Shown here: positions 44,913 through 54,041 of the stretch, piece by piece
How the letters are laid out: every line of letters starts with the position of its first letter
Numbering within the stretch: the stretch's first letter is position 1
Origin: Rhizobium grahamii CCGE 502
Lineage (GTDB): Bacteria > Pseudomonadota > Alphaproteobacteria > Rhizobiales > Rhizobiaceae
Assembly: GCF_000298315.2 (NCBI RefSeq)
Contig: NZ_AEYE02000008.1
Location: 186,001 to 250,000 of the forward strand
Reading direction: 5' to 3'
Length of the DNA stretch: 64,000 bases
Notes under the pieces: generated by a model
What the model was told of the DNA's origin: nothing
The model's input: only the letters and a program-made list of their open reading frames with translations
The model's database searches: none
Program-made: the position numbers and the translations under genes

Positions 44913-45965
44913 TCAGCGACCGAAGGCTTGCACGGGCTGCCGGCGATTTGACTGTGCGGTGTGTAGTGCAACGCGTGCATTTGCCTGCAACTGCGACGCC
45001 GTCGTTGCGTCGGCGCTCAAGGCGATTCCGAGCGAAATCGTAAGCCCGGCCGAGGCAGCGTTATCGGATGCAGCGAACGTCATGTGGTCTTCCACAGAGG
45101 CTCGAAGGCGATCGGCAATCGCCAGAGCCTCCTGCATGCCGACATTGGCAAACAGGAAAGCAAATTCGTCGCCATCAATCCGTGCAACAAGATCGTTCTT
45201 CTTGATCGACTTTCGGAAGAGATCCGCAAGCTTCTTCAGCACTCGCGTTCCAACCTGTGTACCGTAGCGGCTGTTGAATGCCTTGAAGTCGTCAACGTCG
45301 ACCATGATGAGGGCGCTGCCGGCCGCACCTTCCTCCCGCTCGTAGAGATCGGCGATCGCTTTGTTGAGGGCGATGCGATTGGGGATTCCGGTCAGCTTAT
45401 CCGTTGCCGATGCTGAGTGAGCCGCTGCGATGCCAAGCTCGATCGCCTCCAGGCGTTCGACGTCGCTTTTCAGCCGGGCCTCGATATCCTTTTCGGAAGC
45501 CAAGACGTTGGAGAGAGAGGTCGACAGGTACTCCATCTCGCTCATGATCGCGCCAAGGTTTTGGTCGGCATTCCCCGCTATCGATTGAAGCGTTCTTTCC
45601 GCTGCGCGCAGGAAGGCCTGCTTTTGGCGCAAGCTGTCCGAAAGTCGGTCCGCCGCATCACGCAGCATCCTGCTTGTTTCCGCATGCGAAATCTCGCTTG
45701 CGAGACCGCAATGGCTGACGAGACGATACTTCAGGCCGATTTCATCGAGCGAGGCCTGCCGTGGGCTCGGTCCCAGCGCGGCGATGTCCTGTGCGAGAGC
45801 GGCGTTCTGGCCGATGATCGCCTCGTGCAGGAGTTCGTAGTTGCGTGGCAGGCCGGCGATCGCAAGCCGCGTCATATGCTGGGCGATCCGTTGAAGATCG
45901 GTCGGGGCGGAGGCCGGGCGCTGTGCTGCTTCTCGTTGTACCTGTGAGTTTGGCGCAGTCCGCAT
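44913..45965 (-). CDS. GGDEF domain protein with D-G-D-E-F signature
   Basis: A 350-residue soluble protein with a helical N-terminal part (about 20-185, probably partly coiled coil) and a GGDEF domain. The domain has the metal Asp in M-V-D223-V-D-D-F-K and the signature R-I-D264-G-D-E-F, with Asp in place of the first Gly. The product-inhibition I-site, normally R-x-x-D, reads K255-K-N-D258. It may still make cyclic di-GMP or may only bind GTP. The ATG at 45965 follows GAGGGGAA. Confidence 0.9.
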   Translation of the reverse strand: MRTAPNSQVQREAAQRPASAPTDLQRIAQHMTRLAIAGLPRNYELLHEAIIGQNAALAQDIAALGPSPRQASLDEIGLKYRLVSHCGLASEISHAETSRMLRDAADRLSDSLRQKQAFLRAAERTLQSIAGNADQNLGAIMSEMEYLSTSLSNVLASEKDIEARLKSDVERLEAIELGIAAAHSASATDKLTGIPNRIALNKAIADLYEREEGAAGSALIMVDVDDFKAFNSRYGTQVGTRVLKKLADLFRKSIKKNDLVARIDGDEFAFLFANVGMQEALAIADRLRASVEDHMTFAASDNAASAGLTISLGIALSADATTASQLQANARVALHTAQSNRRQPVQAFGR

Positions 45966-46302
45966 GACGTTCCCCTCGCTCCGACTTTGGCATCGGCGTT
46001 TGGTTTCTCTATGCAACTAGCGCGCTAAAAATAGCTTAAATTCGGTCGTTTGTAGTTGAATTGCGCCGCTGAACAGTGAAACGCGGTTAATGGAGCGTAT
46101 CCAAGTGACATTTACTGTCTTGGCGGACGTTGGATGTTGATCGAAGCGGAAGCGTTATCGCGTGGTTGGGGCAGTGGCTTTCGCTCGACGAGCGGCAGTC
46201 GTTACATGACAGCCGCGTGAAATTGCCCATGCCCACTTGTTTTCAAGCTATCAGGCGGGTAAACACCGCCCACTTTTCCCACGGAATAAAGGAATTTGAC
46301 CC
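45966..46302. other. Divergent intergenic region between the GGDEF gene and ndk
   Basis: This 337-base region has no convincing gene; a 66-codon open frame (46130-46330) runs into ndk in another frame and has no recognisable content. It holds a possible ndk promoter (46237-46265) and a bulged hairpin around 46254-46270. Confidence 0.55.
46237..46265 (+). promoter_or_regulatory. Possible ndk promoter
   Basis: TTGTTT (46237-46242) and TAAACA (46260-46265) are spaced by 17 bases. The match to consensus is modest. Confidence 0.35.
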
Positions 46303-46725
46303 ATGGCGATTGAACGCACTTTCTCGATGATCAAGCCAGACGCAACGAAGCGCAACCTGACGGGCGCTATCACCAAGATGCTCGAAGATGCCGGCCTGCG
46401 CGTCGTCGCCTCCAAGCGCGTCTGGATGAGCAAGCGCGAAGCCGAAGGCTTCTACGCCGTTCACAAGGAACGCCCCTTCTTCGGCGAACTGGTTGAAGGC
46501 ATGACCTCTGGCCCGACCATCGTTCAGGTTCTGGAAGGCGAAGGCGCCATCCTCAAGAACCGCGAAATCATGGGTGCCACCAATCCGGCAAACGCTGACG
46601 AAGGCACGATCCGCAAGGTTCACGCCCTGTCGATCGGCGAGAACTCGGTTCACGGCTCGGACGCTCCGGAAACCGCTGCACAGGAAATCAAGTACTGGTT
46701 CTCCGACACCGAAATCGTCGGCTGA
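46303..46725 (+). CDS. ndk: nucleoside diphosphate kinase
   Basis: Passes phosphate from ATP to nucleoside diphosphates through a phosphohistidine. The 140-residue protein opens [15 protein letters not shown] and has the active-site H117 in [14 protein letters not shown] precedes the ATG. It is transcribed alone, with a terminator behind it. Confidence 0.98.
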   Translation: MAIERTFSMIKPDATKRNLTGAITKMLEDAGLRVVASKRVWMSKREAEGFYAVHKERPFFGELVEGMTSGPTIVQVLEGEGAILKNREIMGATNPANADEGTIRKVHALSIGENSVHGSDAPETAAQEIKYWFSDTEIVG

Positions 46726-46768
46726 TTCAGGCTCTCAGCGACGCCGCTGAAGCCATTGAATTGACTCT

Positions 46769-46795
46769 AAAAGCCGGGGCTCTGCTCCGGCTTTT
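46769..46795. terminator. Terminator shared by ndk and the convergent lipoprotein gene
   Basis: A 12-base stem AAAAGCCGGGGC / GCTCCGGCTTTT (one G-T pair) with a TCT loop and six T on the plus strand. It lies 1 base beyond the stop of the minus-strand lipoprotein gene. Confidence 0.85.
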
Positions 46796-47299
46796 TTACG
46801 TTGAAGGGCAGGTGGCGGCGGTGTCGTAGTCCACGGTACCATCCGGTTTGAAGACCTCCGGGTTCTTCGTGTAGAGCGGCCCGATAACGAGCGGCTTGCC
46901 GGGCATGACCGACTGGTCGAGGCTGGAGATCACCTCGGTCTTCAGGCTCTGCAACGTCTCTCCCTTGGCATCGACCAGGCGAACGTTCACGGCGTAAGGC
47001 TTATCCTTCTTGACGCAATGAAGCGCGGGGCTTTGCAGCGTGATCTTGTCCCAGAACGGATAAACCTTTTCGTTGGTGACCAGCACGTCGCCACCCTCCG
47101 GGTTTTCGAATTCCGCGATGGCGACCGTGCCTTCCGGAATAGGGGCCTTCTTGTTCAAGGTCACGACATAGGTCGCAACCGCGATCCGATAATTGAAAAC
47201 GAAGACGCGACCGCTGATCTCGACCAGCTTGTCGGTCTCTCGCTGGCATCCCGTCAGCACGGCGGCTGCAACGAAAACAGCCATCGATAGCGCTTTCAT
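46796..47299 (-). CDS. Hypothetical lipoprotein
   Basis: A 167-residue protein with a lipoprotein signal (M-K-A-L-S-M-A-V-F-V then V-L-T-G-C18). The mature part looks mostly beta, with I-S-G-R-V-F-V-F-N-Y-R-I-A-V-A-T-Y-V-V near its start. I do not recognise a family. The ATG at 47299 overlaps the stop of the CGNR regulator gene as ATGA, so the two are translationally coupled. Confidence 0.75.
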   Translation of the reverse strand: MKALSMAVFVAAAVLTGCQRETDKLVEISGRVFVFNYRIAVATYVVTLNKKAPIPEGTVAIAEFENPEGGDVLVTNEKVYPFWDKITLQSPALHCVKKDKPYAVNVRLVDAKGETLQSLKTEVISSLDQSVMPGKPLVIGPLYTKNPEVFKPDGTVDYDTAATCPST

Positions 47300-47847
47300 G
47301 GCGCTTCCTCCTCTTTCCTCCGGCGATAGTGGCGGCTCGCCTTGGCACGATTGCCGCACACGGCCATGTCGCACCAGGCGCGGCTCCTGTTCTTGCTGCG
47401 GTCGATGAAGAGCCAGCCGCAATTACGGCAGATCTTCATGCGCTCTGGATCCGGCATGGCGATCAGCCGCAACACCGAATGCGCGGTTGCCGCGTCGAGG
47501 CCGTTTGCTTCGCTGGCGCCACGCAACGTGCGCGCCAGCGCCTCCAGAAGATCAGCAAGCAGTCGGTCATCGCCTTCGCCTGAAACACGGGCCCGGAAAT
47601 AGCTGTCCGTCGCCTCGCGCAACGCCAGGAAGTTTCGCCTGTTCTGTGGTGCCGGACCAACCATCTCACCGAAGAGCGCCCGCTCCGCACAGAACTCGGC
47701 CGCAGCCTGCGGGAAGGCTTCCAGTTGGGCTGACGCTTCGAAACGGTCGATCCGTCGCGTCTCGTCATGCCGAAGCACAACGCTGTTGGCGACGTCCAGC
47801 GCCAATGCGCCTCCGGAAAAGCGGTGTGGAGTCCAAGTAAAGCTCAT
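47296..47847 (-). CDS. CGNR zinc finger (ABATE domain) putative regulator
   Basis: A 183-residue protein with an N-terminal ABATE-type helical domain (G-G-A-L-A-L-D-V-A-N-S-V near 15) and a C-terminal CGNR zinc finger: C-R-N-C-G-W-L-F-I-D-R-S ... W-C-D-M-A-V-C-G-N-R, followed by a basic R-H-Y-R-R-R-K. Such proteins are predicted to bind DNA; ligands are mostly unknown. The ATG at 47847 lies 63 bases from the divergent permease gene, with a large palindrome between. It is coupled to a lipoprotein gene. Confidence 0.87.
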   Translation of the reverse strand: MSFTWTPHRFSGGALALDVANSVVLRHDETRRIDRFEASAQLEAFPQAAAEFCAERALFGEMVGPAPQNRRNFLALREATDSYFRARVSGEGDDRLLADLLEALARTLRGASEANGLDAATAHSVLRLIAMPDPERMKICRNCGWLFIDRSKNRSRAWCDMAVCGNRAKASRHYRRRKEEEAP

Positions 47848-47857
47848 AATGAAAATA

Positions 47858-47885
47858 TAACTGGTAAAATATGTTTTGCTAGTTA
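47858..47885. promoter_or_regulatory. Candidate operator between the CGNR gene and the permease
   Basis: A 12-base arm TAACTGGTAAAA (47858-47869) faces TTTTGCTAGTTA (47874-47885) around a 4-base centre, with 10 of 12 pairs matching. It fills the centre of the 63-base divergent gap and is AT-rich, fitting a site for the CGNR protein that controls both directions. Confidence 0.5.
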
Positions 47886-47910
47886 TGATTTTGACAATCA
47901 GGAGTTTTTC

Positions 47911-48807
47911 ATGGCCTATCTGCTGCAGCAATTGGCGAACGCGGTACCGCTGGCTGCGCTCTATGCTGCGCTTGCCTTTGGCTACGCCGTTGCGTTCGGG
48001 GTCACCAAGCGTGCCGATATTACCTATGGGGCGATCTTCGCGTTTTCCGGCCAGATTCTGCTGCTTTTCACCGACATCGGCTACAACAGGCTGTTTCTGA
48101 TCCTCCCGGCTGCACTGGTGCTGGGCGCCTTGTTCTCAACGGTCTATTCTATGCTGGCGGCAATCTGGATTGGGCGCTCCATCATGCTGCCCCTAGTGCG
48201 TCAGTCATCGAACACGGTGATCGTCGCTGCCCTCGGCATTACCATCGTGTTGATGGAAACGGCGAGGTTCGCATCCGACACCAAGAGCATATGGCTTTCA
48301 CCATTCCTGAACAGCGTTGTCGTCTTCTGGAGTGACGGGGCGTTCAAGGTAACGCTGACCGAGATACAGCTGATCAATACCGGATTGATGTGCGCCATGG
48401 TCGCGGTCGGCGTTGCCGTCATGAGAGGCACGTCGTGGGGGCGCCTCTGGCGCGCCGTGACCGACGACCCTCTTGCGGCAGAACTGTGCGGGACCAGCGC
48501 CGACCGCGTCTTCCTCGTCGCTTATGCGGCGGCAGGCCTGATCGCTACGGTATGCGGTATCCTCGCCACCTTCTACTATGGCACGATGGATTTCGGCGCC
48601 GGGCTGATGTTCGGCCTCAAGGTTTTGATGGTCGCCGCGGTCGGAGGTTATTCGGACCCTTTGAAGTCCGCCGCGGGTGCAGCCGGTCTCGGTGTAGCGG
48701 AAACGATGTGGAGCGCCTATGGCCCCTATCTCTGGCGTGACCTCGTGGTGTTTTCGCTGCTCGTGCTCCTGTTGGTCCTCAGCAGGAGGGAGAGGGTAAT
48801 ACCCTGA
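47911..48807 (+). CDS. LivH-like branched-chain amino acid ABC permease, orphan
   Basis: A 298-residue inner-membrane protein with about eight helices and the LivH-type features A-A-L-A-F-G-Y-A-V near residue 18, R-A-V-T-D-D-P-L-A-A-E-L-C-G near 183 and the G-L-K-V-L-M-V-A-A-V-G-G region. It would need an ATPase and a binding protein, but none is encoded nearby. The ATG follows AGGAG. Its stop directly abuts the convergent moaE stop. Confidence 0.85.
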   Translation: MAYLLQQLANAVPLAALYAALAFGYAVAFGVTKRADITYGAIFAFSGQILLLFTDIGYNRLFLILPAALVLGALFSTVYSMLAAIWIGRSIMLPLVRQSSNTVIVAALGITIVLMETARFASDTKSIWLSPFLNSVVVFWSDGAFKVTLTEIQLINTGLMCAMVAVGVAVMRGTSWGRLWRAVTDDPLAAELCGTSADRVFLVAYAAAGLIATVCGILATFYYGTMDFGAGLMFGLKVLMVAAVGGYSDPLKSAAGAAGLGVAETMWSAYGPYLWRDLVVFSLLVLLLVLSRRERVIP

Positions 48808-49275
48808 CTATTTCCACTTGTCGCGGGCCGCGTCATCCGCGTCCTTGGTCGTGACCCATGCGCCGGCGGAGCCATCCTTGCCGTGCTCCTTCTTCCAGAA
48901 GGGAGCGGCCGTCTTCAGATAGTCCATCACGAAGTTCGCGCCATCGAATGCGGCTTGGCGATGGGGCGCCGCGGCGATGACAAGCACGATATTCTCGCGC
49001 GCGGCGATCTTGCCGTAGCGATGGATGGCCGTCAGGCCCATAAGCCCGAAGCGTTCAATCGCAAGGCCGCCAATCCGGCTCATTTCCGCCTCGGCCATAC
49101 CGGGATAATGCTCGAGTTCCAGCGCCGCGAGCCTACCGCCTTCATCACGGCACAAGCCCGAGAATGTGACGATCGCGCCGATGCCGCCGTTTCGCCTGCC
49201 AAGCCGATCGACTTCCGCTTGAAGGTCGAAATCCTCGCGCTGGACGCGAATATCCGGCTCGACCTTGCTGGTCAC
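48808..49275 (-). CDS. moaE: molybdopterin synthase catalytic subunit
   Basis: The large subunit that transfers sulfur from MoaD to precursor Z, forming molybdopterin. The 155-residue protein has G-A-I-V-T-F-S-G-L-C-R-D-E near residue 33, L-E-L-E-H-Y-P-G-M-A, H-R-Y-G-K-I near 85 and the catalytic-region W-K-K-E near the end. The start is GTG. It lies 1 base after moaD, ending the SDR-uvrC-pgsA-moaD-moaE run. Confidence 0.96.
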   Translation of the reverse strand: MTSKVEPDIRVQREDFDLQAEVDRLGRRNGGIGAIVTFSGLCRDEGGRLAALELEHYPGMAEAEMSRIGGLAIERFGLMGLTAIHRYGKIAARENIVLVIAAAPHRQAAFDGANFVMDYLKTAAPFWKKEHGKDGSAGAWVTTKDADDAARDKWK

Positions 49276-49276
49276 G

Positions 49277-49531
49277 TCAGCCTCCGGTCATCGGCGGGAA
49301 AATGCCGATCTCCCTGGGATTTCCGATCGGCTCGTCGTGCTCGACGTGCTCCTGGTCGATTGCGACCCGGATCACGTCGGGAAACTGAAGCGCGGTCTCA
49401 TATTCTTCGCCCATCGTCTTCAAATGATTCAGAAGATCGGAAACGGTAACGACGGAAGACGGCAGGACCATTTCCTCTTCGGCCTTGCCGATCCGTTCGC
49501 GTACCCAGGCGAAATAGACGAGCTTTGTCAT
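49277..49531 (-). CDS. moaD: molybdopterin synthase sulfur carrier subunit
   Basis: An 84-residue ubiquitin-fold protein ending in P-P-M-T-G-G, the double glycine that is thiocarboxylated. It overlaps pgsA as ATGA and is followed by moaE after 1 base. Confidence 0.95.
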   Translation of the reverse strand: MTKLVYFAWVRERIGKAEEEMVLPSSVVTVSDLLNHLKTMGEEYETALQFPDVIRVAIDQEHVEHDEPIGNPREIGIFPPMTGG

Positions 49532-50118
49532 TCTTCGTCATCCACGATGTGCTTGAGGCCGGCACGGAAATAGTCATAGCCGGTGTAGATCGTCAGCAGT
49601 GCTGCGATCCAGAGAAGTGCGATGCCTGTCTTCGTCGTGTAAGGGAAGATCTCGTCGCCAGCGGGACCGGCGAGCAGGAACGCAATCGCGACGAGCTGTA
49701 CGGTCGTTTTCCACTTGGCAATGCGGGTGACTGGTACGCTGACCTTCAAGGCGGCCAGATATTCGCGCAAACCGGAGACCAGAATCTCGCGGCAAAGAAT
49801 GGTGATCGCCGCCCAGATCGACCAGCCGGCAATCGTCTGGTCGGCGGCGACCAACAGCAGAATGGACGCGACCAGCAGCTTGTCGGCGATCGGGTCGAGC
49901 ATCCGGCCGATGTTTGACGTCTGGTTCCAGATGCGGGCGAGGTAGCCGTCGAGAAAGTCGGTCAGCGACGCGATGATGAAGATCCACAGCGCCACCCATC
50001 GTGCCGTGTTGCTGATCGCCAGCTTTCCTTCGAGGAAAAAGCACAGCACGATCAGCGGCACTGCCAGAATGCGGCCGTATGTCAGCAGGTTCGGAATATT
50101 ATATGCGCGCGATGCCAT
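49528..50118 (-). CDS. pgsA: CDP-diacylglycerol--glycerol-3-phosphate 3-phosphatidyltransferase
   Basis: Makes phosphatidylglycerophosphate, the first step to phosphatidylglycerol and cardiolipin. The 196-residue membrane protein has the CDP-alcohol phosphotransferase motif D-F-L-D-G-Y-L-A-R-x8-G-R-M-L-D-P-I-A-D-K near residue 55 and about five helices. It comes 110 bases after uvrC, a linkage seen widely in alphaproteobacteria. Confidence 0.96.
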   Translation of the reverse strand: MASRAYNIPNLLTYGRILAVPLIVLCFFLEGKLAISNTARWVALWIFIIASLTDFLDGYLARIWNQTSNIGRMLDPIADKLLVASILLLVAADQTIAGWSIWAAITILCREILVSGLREYLAALKVSVPVTRIAKWKTTVQLVAIAFLLAGPAGDEIFPYTTKTGIALLWIAALLTIYTGYDYFRAGLKHIVDDEE

Positions 50119-50228
50119 GAAACATGTCTCTGAAGTGATGTGCCCGTAGATGACGGCTTTGACCGTAAAGCGTCAACATTCTTTCTATTTTTCCGCTGCC
50201 TTTGCGTGGAATTTGCGACTGACGCCAC

Positions 50229-52265
50229 CTATTTCGCGGCATCGTCGTGAAAATGATTGTAAACCTGCTTGGCGACAGTCTCCGAAATTCCTTCGACCGC
50301 CATCAGGTCGGAGAGCGCGGCGCGGGAAACCGCCTTAGCGGTTCCGAAATGCTGCAGCAGGGCGCGCTTGCGCGATGGCCCGATGCCGCCGATCTCGTCG
50401 AGTGGGTTCTTTACCATCTCCTTTTTGCGCCGGGCGCGATGCGAGCCGATGGCGAAGCGGTGGGCCTCGTCGCGCATGCGCTGGATAAAGTAGAGGACCG
50501 GATCCCGCGGCGGCAGGGTGAAGCTCTCGCGTCCTTGCGGGAAGAAGCGCTCGCGCCCGGCGTCGCGGTCGACGCCCTTGGCAACCCCAATGGCAATGAC
50601 GCTATCAGTGATTCCCAATTCCTCGAGAATGCCACGCACGGCTGTCATCTGTCCCTGGCCGCCGTCGATCAGGATCACATCGGGCCATGCGGGGAAGGGC
50701 ATGTCGGCCGCATCCGTAGGCGATGCCGGTTGGCTGCGGTCGGGCAGACCTTCTTCCTTGAGCAGGCGGGAGAAGCGCCGTGTCATCACCTCGCGCATCA
50801 TGCCGAAGTCGTCGCCCGGCGTGATGTCGGTCGATTTGATGTTGAACTTCCGGTACTGGCTCTTCACGAAGCCTTCCGGCCCTGCGACCACCATGCCGCC
50901 GACCGCGTTCGTGCCCATGATGTGCGAGTTGTCGTAGATCTCCACGCGTTGCGGCACATAGCCAAGCTTGAAGGTCTCCTTGAAACCTTCGAGCAGCCGC
51001 GACTGCGATGCCGTTTCCGCAAGCTTCCGGCCATGCGCCTCGCGCGCATTGGCAATCACATGCTCGACCAGATCCCGCTTCTCGCCGCGCTGCGGCACAA
51101 GGATCGAGACTTTGTGTCCGGCCTTCTCGCCGAGTGCGGCAGCAAGCAGTTCGAGCTCCTCCACCGTCTCCGACAGCAGGATCTGCTTCGGCACCGGCTT
51201 GTCGTCGTAAAACTGCGCAAGGAAGGCGTTCAACACCTCGGCAGCCGAGAGCTGCGGGTCGGCCTTCGGGAAATAGGCGCGGTTGCCCCAGTTCTGTCCG
51301 GTGCGGAAGAAAAACACCTGAATGCAGGAAATGCCGCCTTCGTGGTGGATTGCGAAGACATCGGCCTCTTCCACGCCCGCCGGGTTGATGCCCTGGTGGC
51401 TGGACACATGCGAGAGCGAGGCAAGACGATCACGATAGACCGCAGCGCGCTCGAAGTCGAGATCCGCTGCGGCGAGGTTCATCGCCTCGGCGATATGCTC
51501 CTTGACCTTCTGGCTCTTGCCGGAAAGGAAGTCCTTCGCCTCCTGGACGAGCTCGGCATAGCCCGCGTCGCTGATCTCATGCGTGCAGGGTCCGGAACAG
51601 CGCTTGATCTGGTAGAGCAGACACGGACGGGTGCGCGTCTCGAATACGCTGTCCGTACAGGTGCGGATGAGGAAGGCGCGCTGCAGCGAGTTGATCGTCC
51701 GGCCGACGGCACCGGCTGAGGCGAACGGGCCGAAATAGTCGCCCTTGCGGGCGCGGGCGCCGCGATGCTTGAGGATCGCGGGCGCGCGGTGGTCGCCACT
51801 TATCAGGATGTAGGGAAACGACTTGTCGTCTCGCAGCAGCACATTAAAGCGCGGGCGCAAGCGCTTGATGAGATTCGCTTCCAGCAGCAGCGCTTCGGTT
51901 TCCGTGCGGGTCGTCACGAACTCCATGTTCGCTGTCAGCCGCACCATTTGTGCGATACGGTTGGAGTGCACCCGGCCAAGCGCATAGTTGCTGACACGCT
52001 TCTTCAGGCTGCGTGCCTTGCCGACGTAGAGCACGTCGCCGGCTTCGTTGAACATACGGTAGACGCCGGGGCTGTTCGGCAGTCGCTTGACGAACTCCGC
52101 GATAAGATCCGCGCCAACAAGGCCGGTCTCGTTGGTCCCGCCTTCGTTCCAATGGATTGCAGCCGCCGGCGCCGCCGTGGAGGCGTCGCTCTCCACTTCG
52201 ATATCGTCGTCTGCATCCGTCTCGTCATAAAGAACGCCGCCATCCGGCAGCTTTCTTGAATTCAT
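50229..52265 (-). CDS. uvrC: excinuclease ABC subunit C
   Basis: Makes both incisions in nucleotide excision repair. The 678-residue protein has an acidic N-terminal extension of about 60 residues, the GIY-YIG nuclease domain (S-P-G-V-Y-R-M-F ... D-V-L-Y-V-G-K-A), the UVR motif that binds UvrB, the RNase-H-like nuclease domain (Y-D-N-S-H-I-M-G) and C-terminal helix-hairpin-helices ([13 protein letters not shown]). Its ATG overlaps the stop of the upstream SDR gene as ATGA. Confidence 0.97.
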   Translation of the reverse strand: MNSRKLPDGGVLYDETDADDDIEVESDASTAAPAAAIHWNEGGTNETGLVGADLIAEFVKRLPNSPGVYRMFNEAGDVLYVGKARSLKKRVSNYALGRVHSNRIAQMVRLTANMEFVTTRTETEALLLEANLIKRLRPRFNVLLRDDKSFPYILISGDHRAPAILKHRGARARKGDYFGPFASAGAVGRTINSLQRAFLIRTCTDSVFETRTRPCLLYQIKRCSGPCTHEISDAGYAELVQEAKDFLSGKSQKVKEHIAEAMNLAAADLDFERAAVYRDRLASLSHVSSHQGINPAGVEEADVFAIHHEGGISCIQVFFFRTGQNWGNRAYFPKADPQLSAAEVLNAFLAQFYDDKPVPKQILLSETVEELELLAAALGEKAGHKVSILVPQRGEKRDLVEHVIANAREAHGRKLAETASQSRLLEGFKETFKLGYVPQRVEIYDNSHIMGTNAVGGMVVAGPEGFVKSQYRKFNIKSTDITPGDDFGMMREVMTRRFSRLLKEEGLPDRSQPASPTDAADMPFPAWPDVILIDGGQGQMTAVRGILEELGITDSVIAIGVAKGVDRDAGRERFFPQGRESFTLPPRDPVLYFIQRMRDEAHRFAIGSHRARRKKEMVKNPLDEIGGIGPSRKRALLQHFGTAKAVSRAALSDLMAVEGISETVAKQVYNHFHDDAAK

Positions 52266-53035
52266 TCCGTAATCTCCGCCACGTCAGGCGTCTGCCAAGC
52301 GAGGTGCTGGCCGCCGTCGAGGGCAATCATCTGGCCGGTGATCGAGGGCGTTTCGTAGAGGAAACGAATCGTTTTGCCGAATTCCTCAAGCTGCGGCCCT
52401 CGCTTGAGGATAAGCGCTGAGACCTGTGCTTGGAAGTCTTCTTGCGACTGTCGCTCGCTCGGCATCGAGGGTCCGGGGCCGATGGCGTTGACGCGGATGC
52501 GCGGCGCGAGCGCCTGAGCCATGGTCTGCGTCGCGGTCCACAAGGCGGACTTCGACAGCGTATAGGAATAGAAGCTCGGGCGCAGCGCCCAGACACGCTG
52601 GTCGATGATGTTGACGACTAGGCCATCCCTCCCGTCCGGCAGTTGCGCGGCGAAGCCGGCCGACAGAATCGAGGGGGCGCGGACATGGACGGCGAAATGT
52701 TCGTCCCATGCCTCGGCATTGATGTGGCGGACGGAATCCTCGTGGAAAACCGAGGCGTTGTTGACAAGTAGATCGAGCGGCCCGATCGCGTCCGACGCTA
52801 CTTTTACCAGGTCGCTGGTCTCATCGATTTTCTGGAGGTCAGCCCGAACGGCAACTGCCTTGGCGCCTCTTTGCCGCAATTCCGCCGCGAAATTCTCGGC
52901 CTCCTCAATCGAACGGCTGGCATGAATTGCGACTGCGAAGCCATCCGCAGCCAAATCCTCGACGATTGCCCTGCCTATTCTTTTGGCCGCCCCGGTCACG
53001 AGTGCTGTGCGAAGTCTTTTCCCGTTCAAAATCAT
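52262..53035 (-). CDS. SDR family oxidoreductase, pteridine reductase/FolM-like
   Basis: A 257-residue short-chain dehydrogenase with [10 protein letters not shown] near residue 14, N-N-A-S-V-F, and the Y-x3-K pair in Y-S-Y-T-L-S-K. The T-G-A-A-K-R-I-G form of the cofactor motif and the N-I-I-D-Q-R-V-W segment before the catalytic Tyr resemble pteridine reductases and FolM, so a role in reducing pterins is possible. It heads the uvrC-pgsA-moaDE run; any link with molybdopterin would be speculation. Confidence 0.82.
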   Translation of the reverse strand: MILNGKRLRTALVTGAAKRIGRAIVEDLAADGFAVAIHASRSIEEAENFAAELRQRGAKAVAVRADLQKIDETSDLVKVASDAIGPLDLLVNNASVFHEDSVRHINAEAWDEHFAVHVRAPSILSAGFAAQLPDGRDGLVVNIIDQRVWALRPSFYSYTLSKSALWTATQTMAQALAPRIRVNAIGPGPSMPSERQSQEDFQAQVSALILKRGPQLEEFGKTIRFLYETPSITGQMIALDGGQHLAWQTPDVAEITE

Positions 53036-53390
53036 GCCTTTTCGCCGCGAAACTCTGTTCGCTGCTTATATAGGCGTGGGAGAAGGTGAGATAAATAGCC
53101 GTTTTCATTGCGATGCCGTCGGAATTACTATGTGTATTATTGAAGAATATAATTCCTTAAAATAAGTATTCATGATTTAACCATTCATTATGGTTAACAA
53201 ATATTCTGTTGCGGCAAAGCAACATCGAATTTTAGCCACCCGCGTGCCGCAATCAAATCACAATTCGGCTCTTTCAAATCCTCAATTGGGCATCAATTTC
53301 CCTTCCGAACCGCAAGGGACATTTGTAATAACCCGCGAATGCTTCGCTGTAGGACAGTTGACGAAGGACGCGGGCTGAAAGGAGAAGAGT
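53036..53390. other. AT-rich regulatory region upstream of the RopB-like gene
   Basis: This 355-base divergent region looks the most AT-rich of the window. It holds an inverted pair GGAATTA / TAATTCC (53121-53127, 53150-53156), the two CtrA-like half-sites (53177-53197) and a possible plus-strand promoter CTTCCG-N17-GTAATA (53302-53330). A 62-codon open frame at 53190-53378 is not convincing. Confidence 0.55.
53177..53197. promoter_or_regulatory. Inverted pair of CtrA-like half-sites
   Basis: TTAACCAT (53177-53184) and its exact complement ATGGTTAA (53190-53197) flank 5 bases, about 200 bases upstream of the RopB-like gene and 140 bases upstream of the SDR gene. TTAACCAT is a known half-site form of the CtrA motif. 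Confidence 0.45.
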
Positions 53391-54023
53391 ATGCGTACGT
53401 TTATTGCTAGTCTGTTGGTTTCGACCGTTGCCCTTGGTGGGTTTTCCGCCGCTTATGCAGCCGATGCCGTCGATCAGATCCCGGAAGCTCCGGTTGCACA
53501 GAATGAACCGGCTCCCGCGGCGAGCTGGCAGGGCTTTTATCTCGGCGGTGCCGGCACCTACAACCTGGGCGGTTTTGGCGACAAGTACAACGCTCGTGCT
53601 CTCGGCGGTCAGATCTATTCCGGTTACAACTGGCAGGCTGGCCAGATCGTTTACGGTGCGGAAGCCGACATCGGCTATTCCGGCGCTGACGGTGCTGCTG
53701 GCGGCGGCGAAGGCAAGAACGAAGTCAACGGCTCGATCCGCGGTCGCATCGGTTACGATCTGAACCCGTTCCTGCTGTACGGTACTGCCGGTCTTGCCGC
53801 CACCAAGAACAAGTTCAGCAACGGAGCCGGTTCTGACACCGACAGCTCGTTCGGCTACACGGTTGGTGCGGGTGCCGAAACCTTCGTGACCAACAACATC
53901 ACGGCCCGTGTCGAGTACCGCTACACCAACTACGCTGACAGCGACTTCCACGTCGGCGGCGCGAACATTTCGCGTGGCTACGACGAGCACAGCGTCAAGG
54001 TCGGTATCGGCGTCAAGTTCTAA
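53391..54023 (+). CDS. ropB: RopB-like outer membrane beta-barrel protein
   Basis: A 210-residue outer-membrane protein of the Omp25/31-type eight-stranded barrel family. A signal peptide (about 1-23, S-A-A-Y-A) is followed by alternating hydrophobic and polar strands with A-S-W-Q-G-F-Y-L-G-G near residue 44, and the last residue is Phe in V-K-V-G-I-G-V-K-F, the usual barrel end. In Sinorhizobium a ropB gene lies in this position next to the uvrC run, as I recall. RopB proteins are abundant and change during symbiosis. AAAGGAGAAG precedes the ATG. Confidence 0.82.
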   Translation: MRTFIASLLVSTVALGGFSAAYAADAVDQIPEAPVAQNEPAPAASWQGFYLGGAGTYNLGGFGDKYNARALGGQIYSGYNWQAGQIVYGAEADIGYSGADGAAGGGEGKNEVNGSIRGRIGYDLNPFLLYGTAGLAATKNKFSNGAGSDTDSSFGYTVGAGAETFVTNNITARVEYRYTNYADSDFHVGGANISRGYDEHSVKVGIGVKF

Positions 54024-54041
54024 GCCGAACAGCTAACACGG

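Noticed and set aside
46130-46330. Small 66-codon frame before ndk
   Set aside because: Overlaps the ndk start in another frame, has no ribosome site and no recognisable sequence.
53190-53378. Small 62-codon frame before the RopB-like gene
   Set aside because: Starts inside the CtrA-like palindrome, lacks a ribosome site, and its composition looks non-coding.
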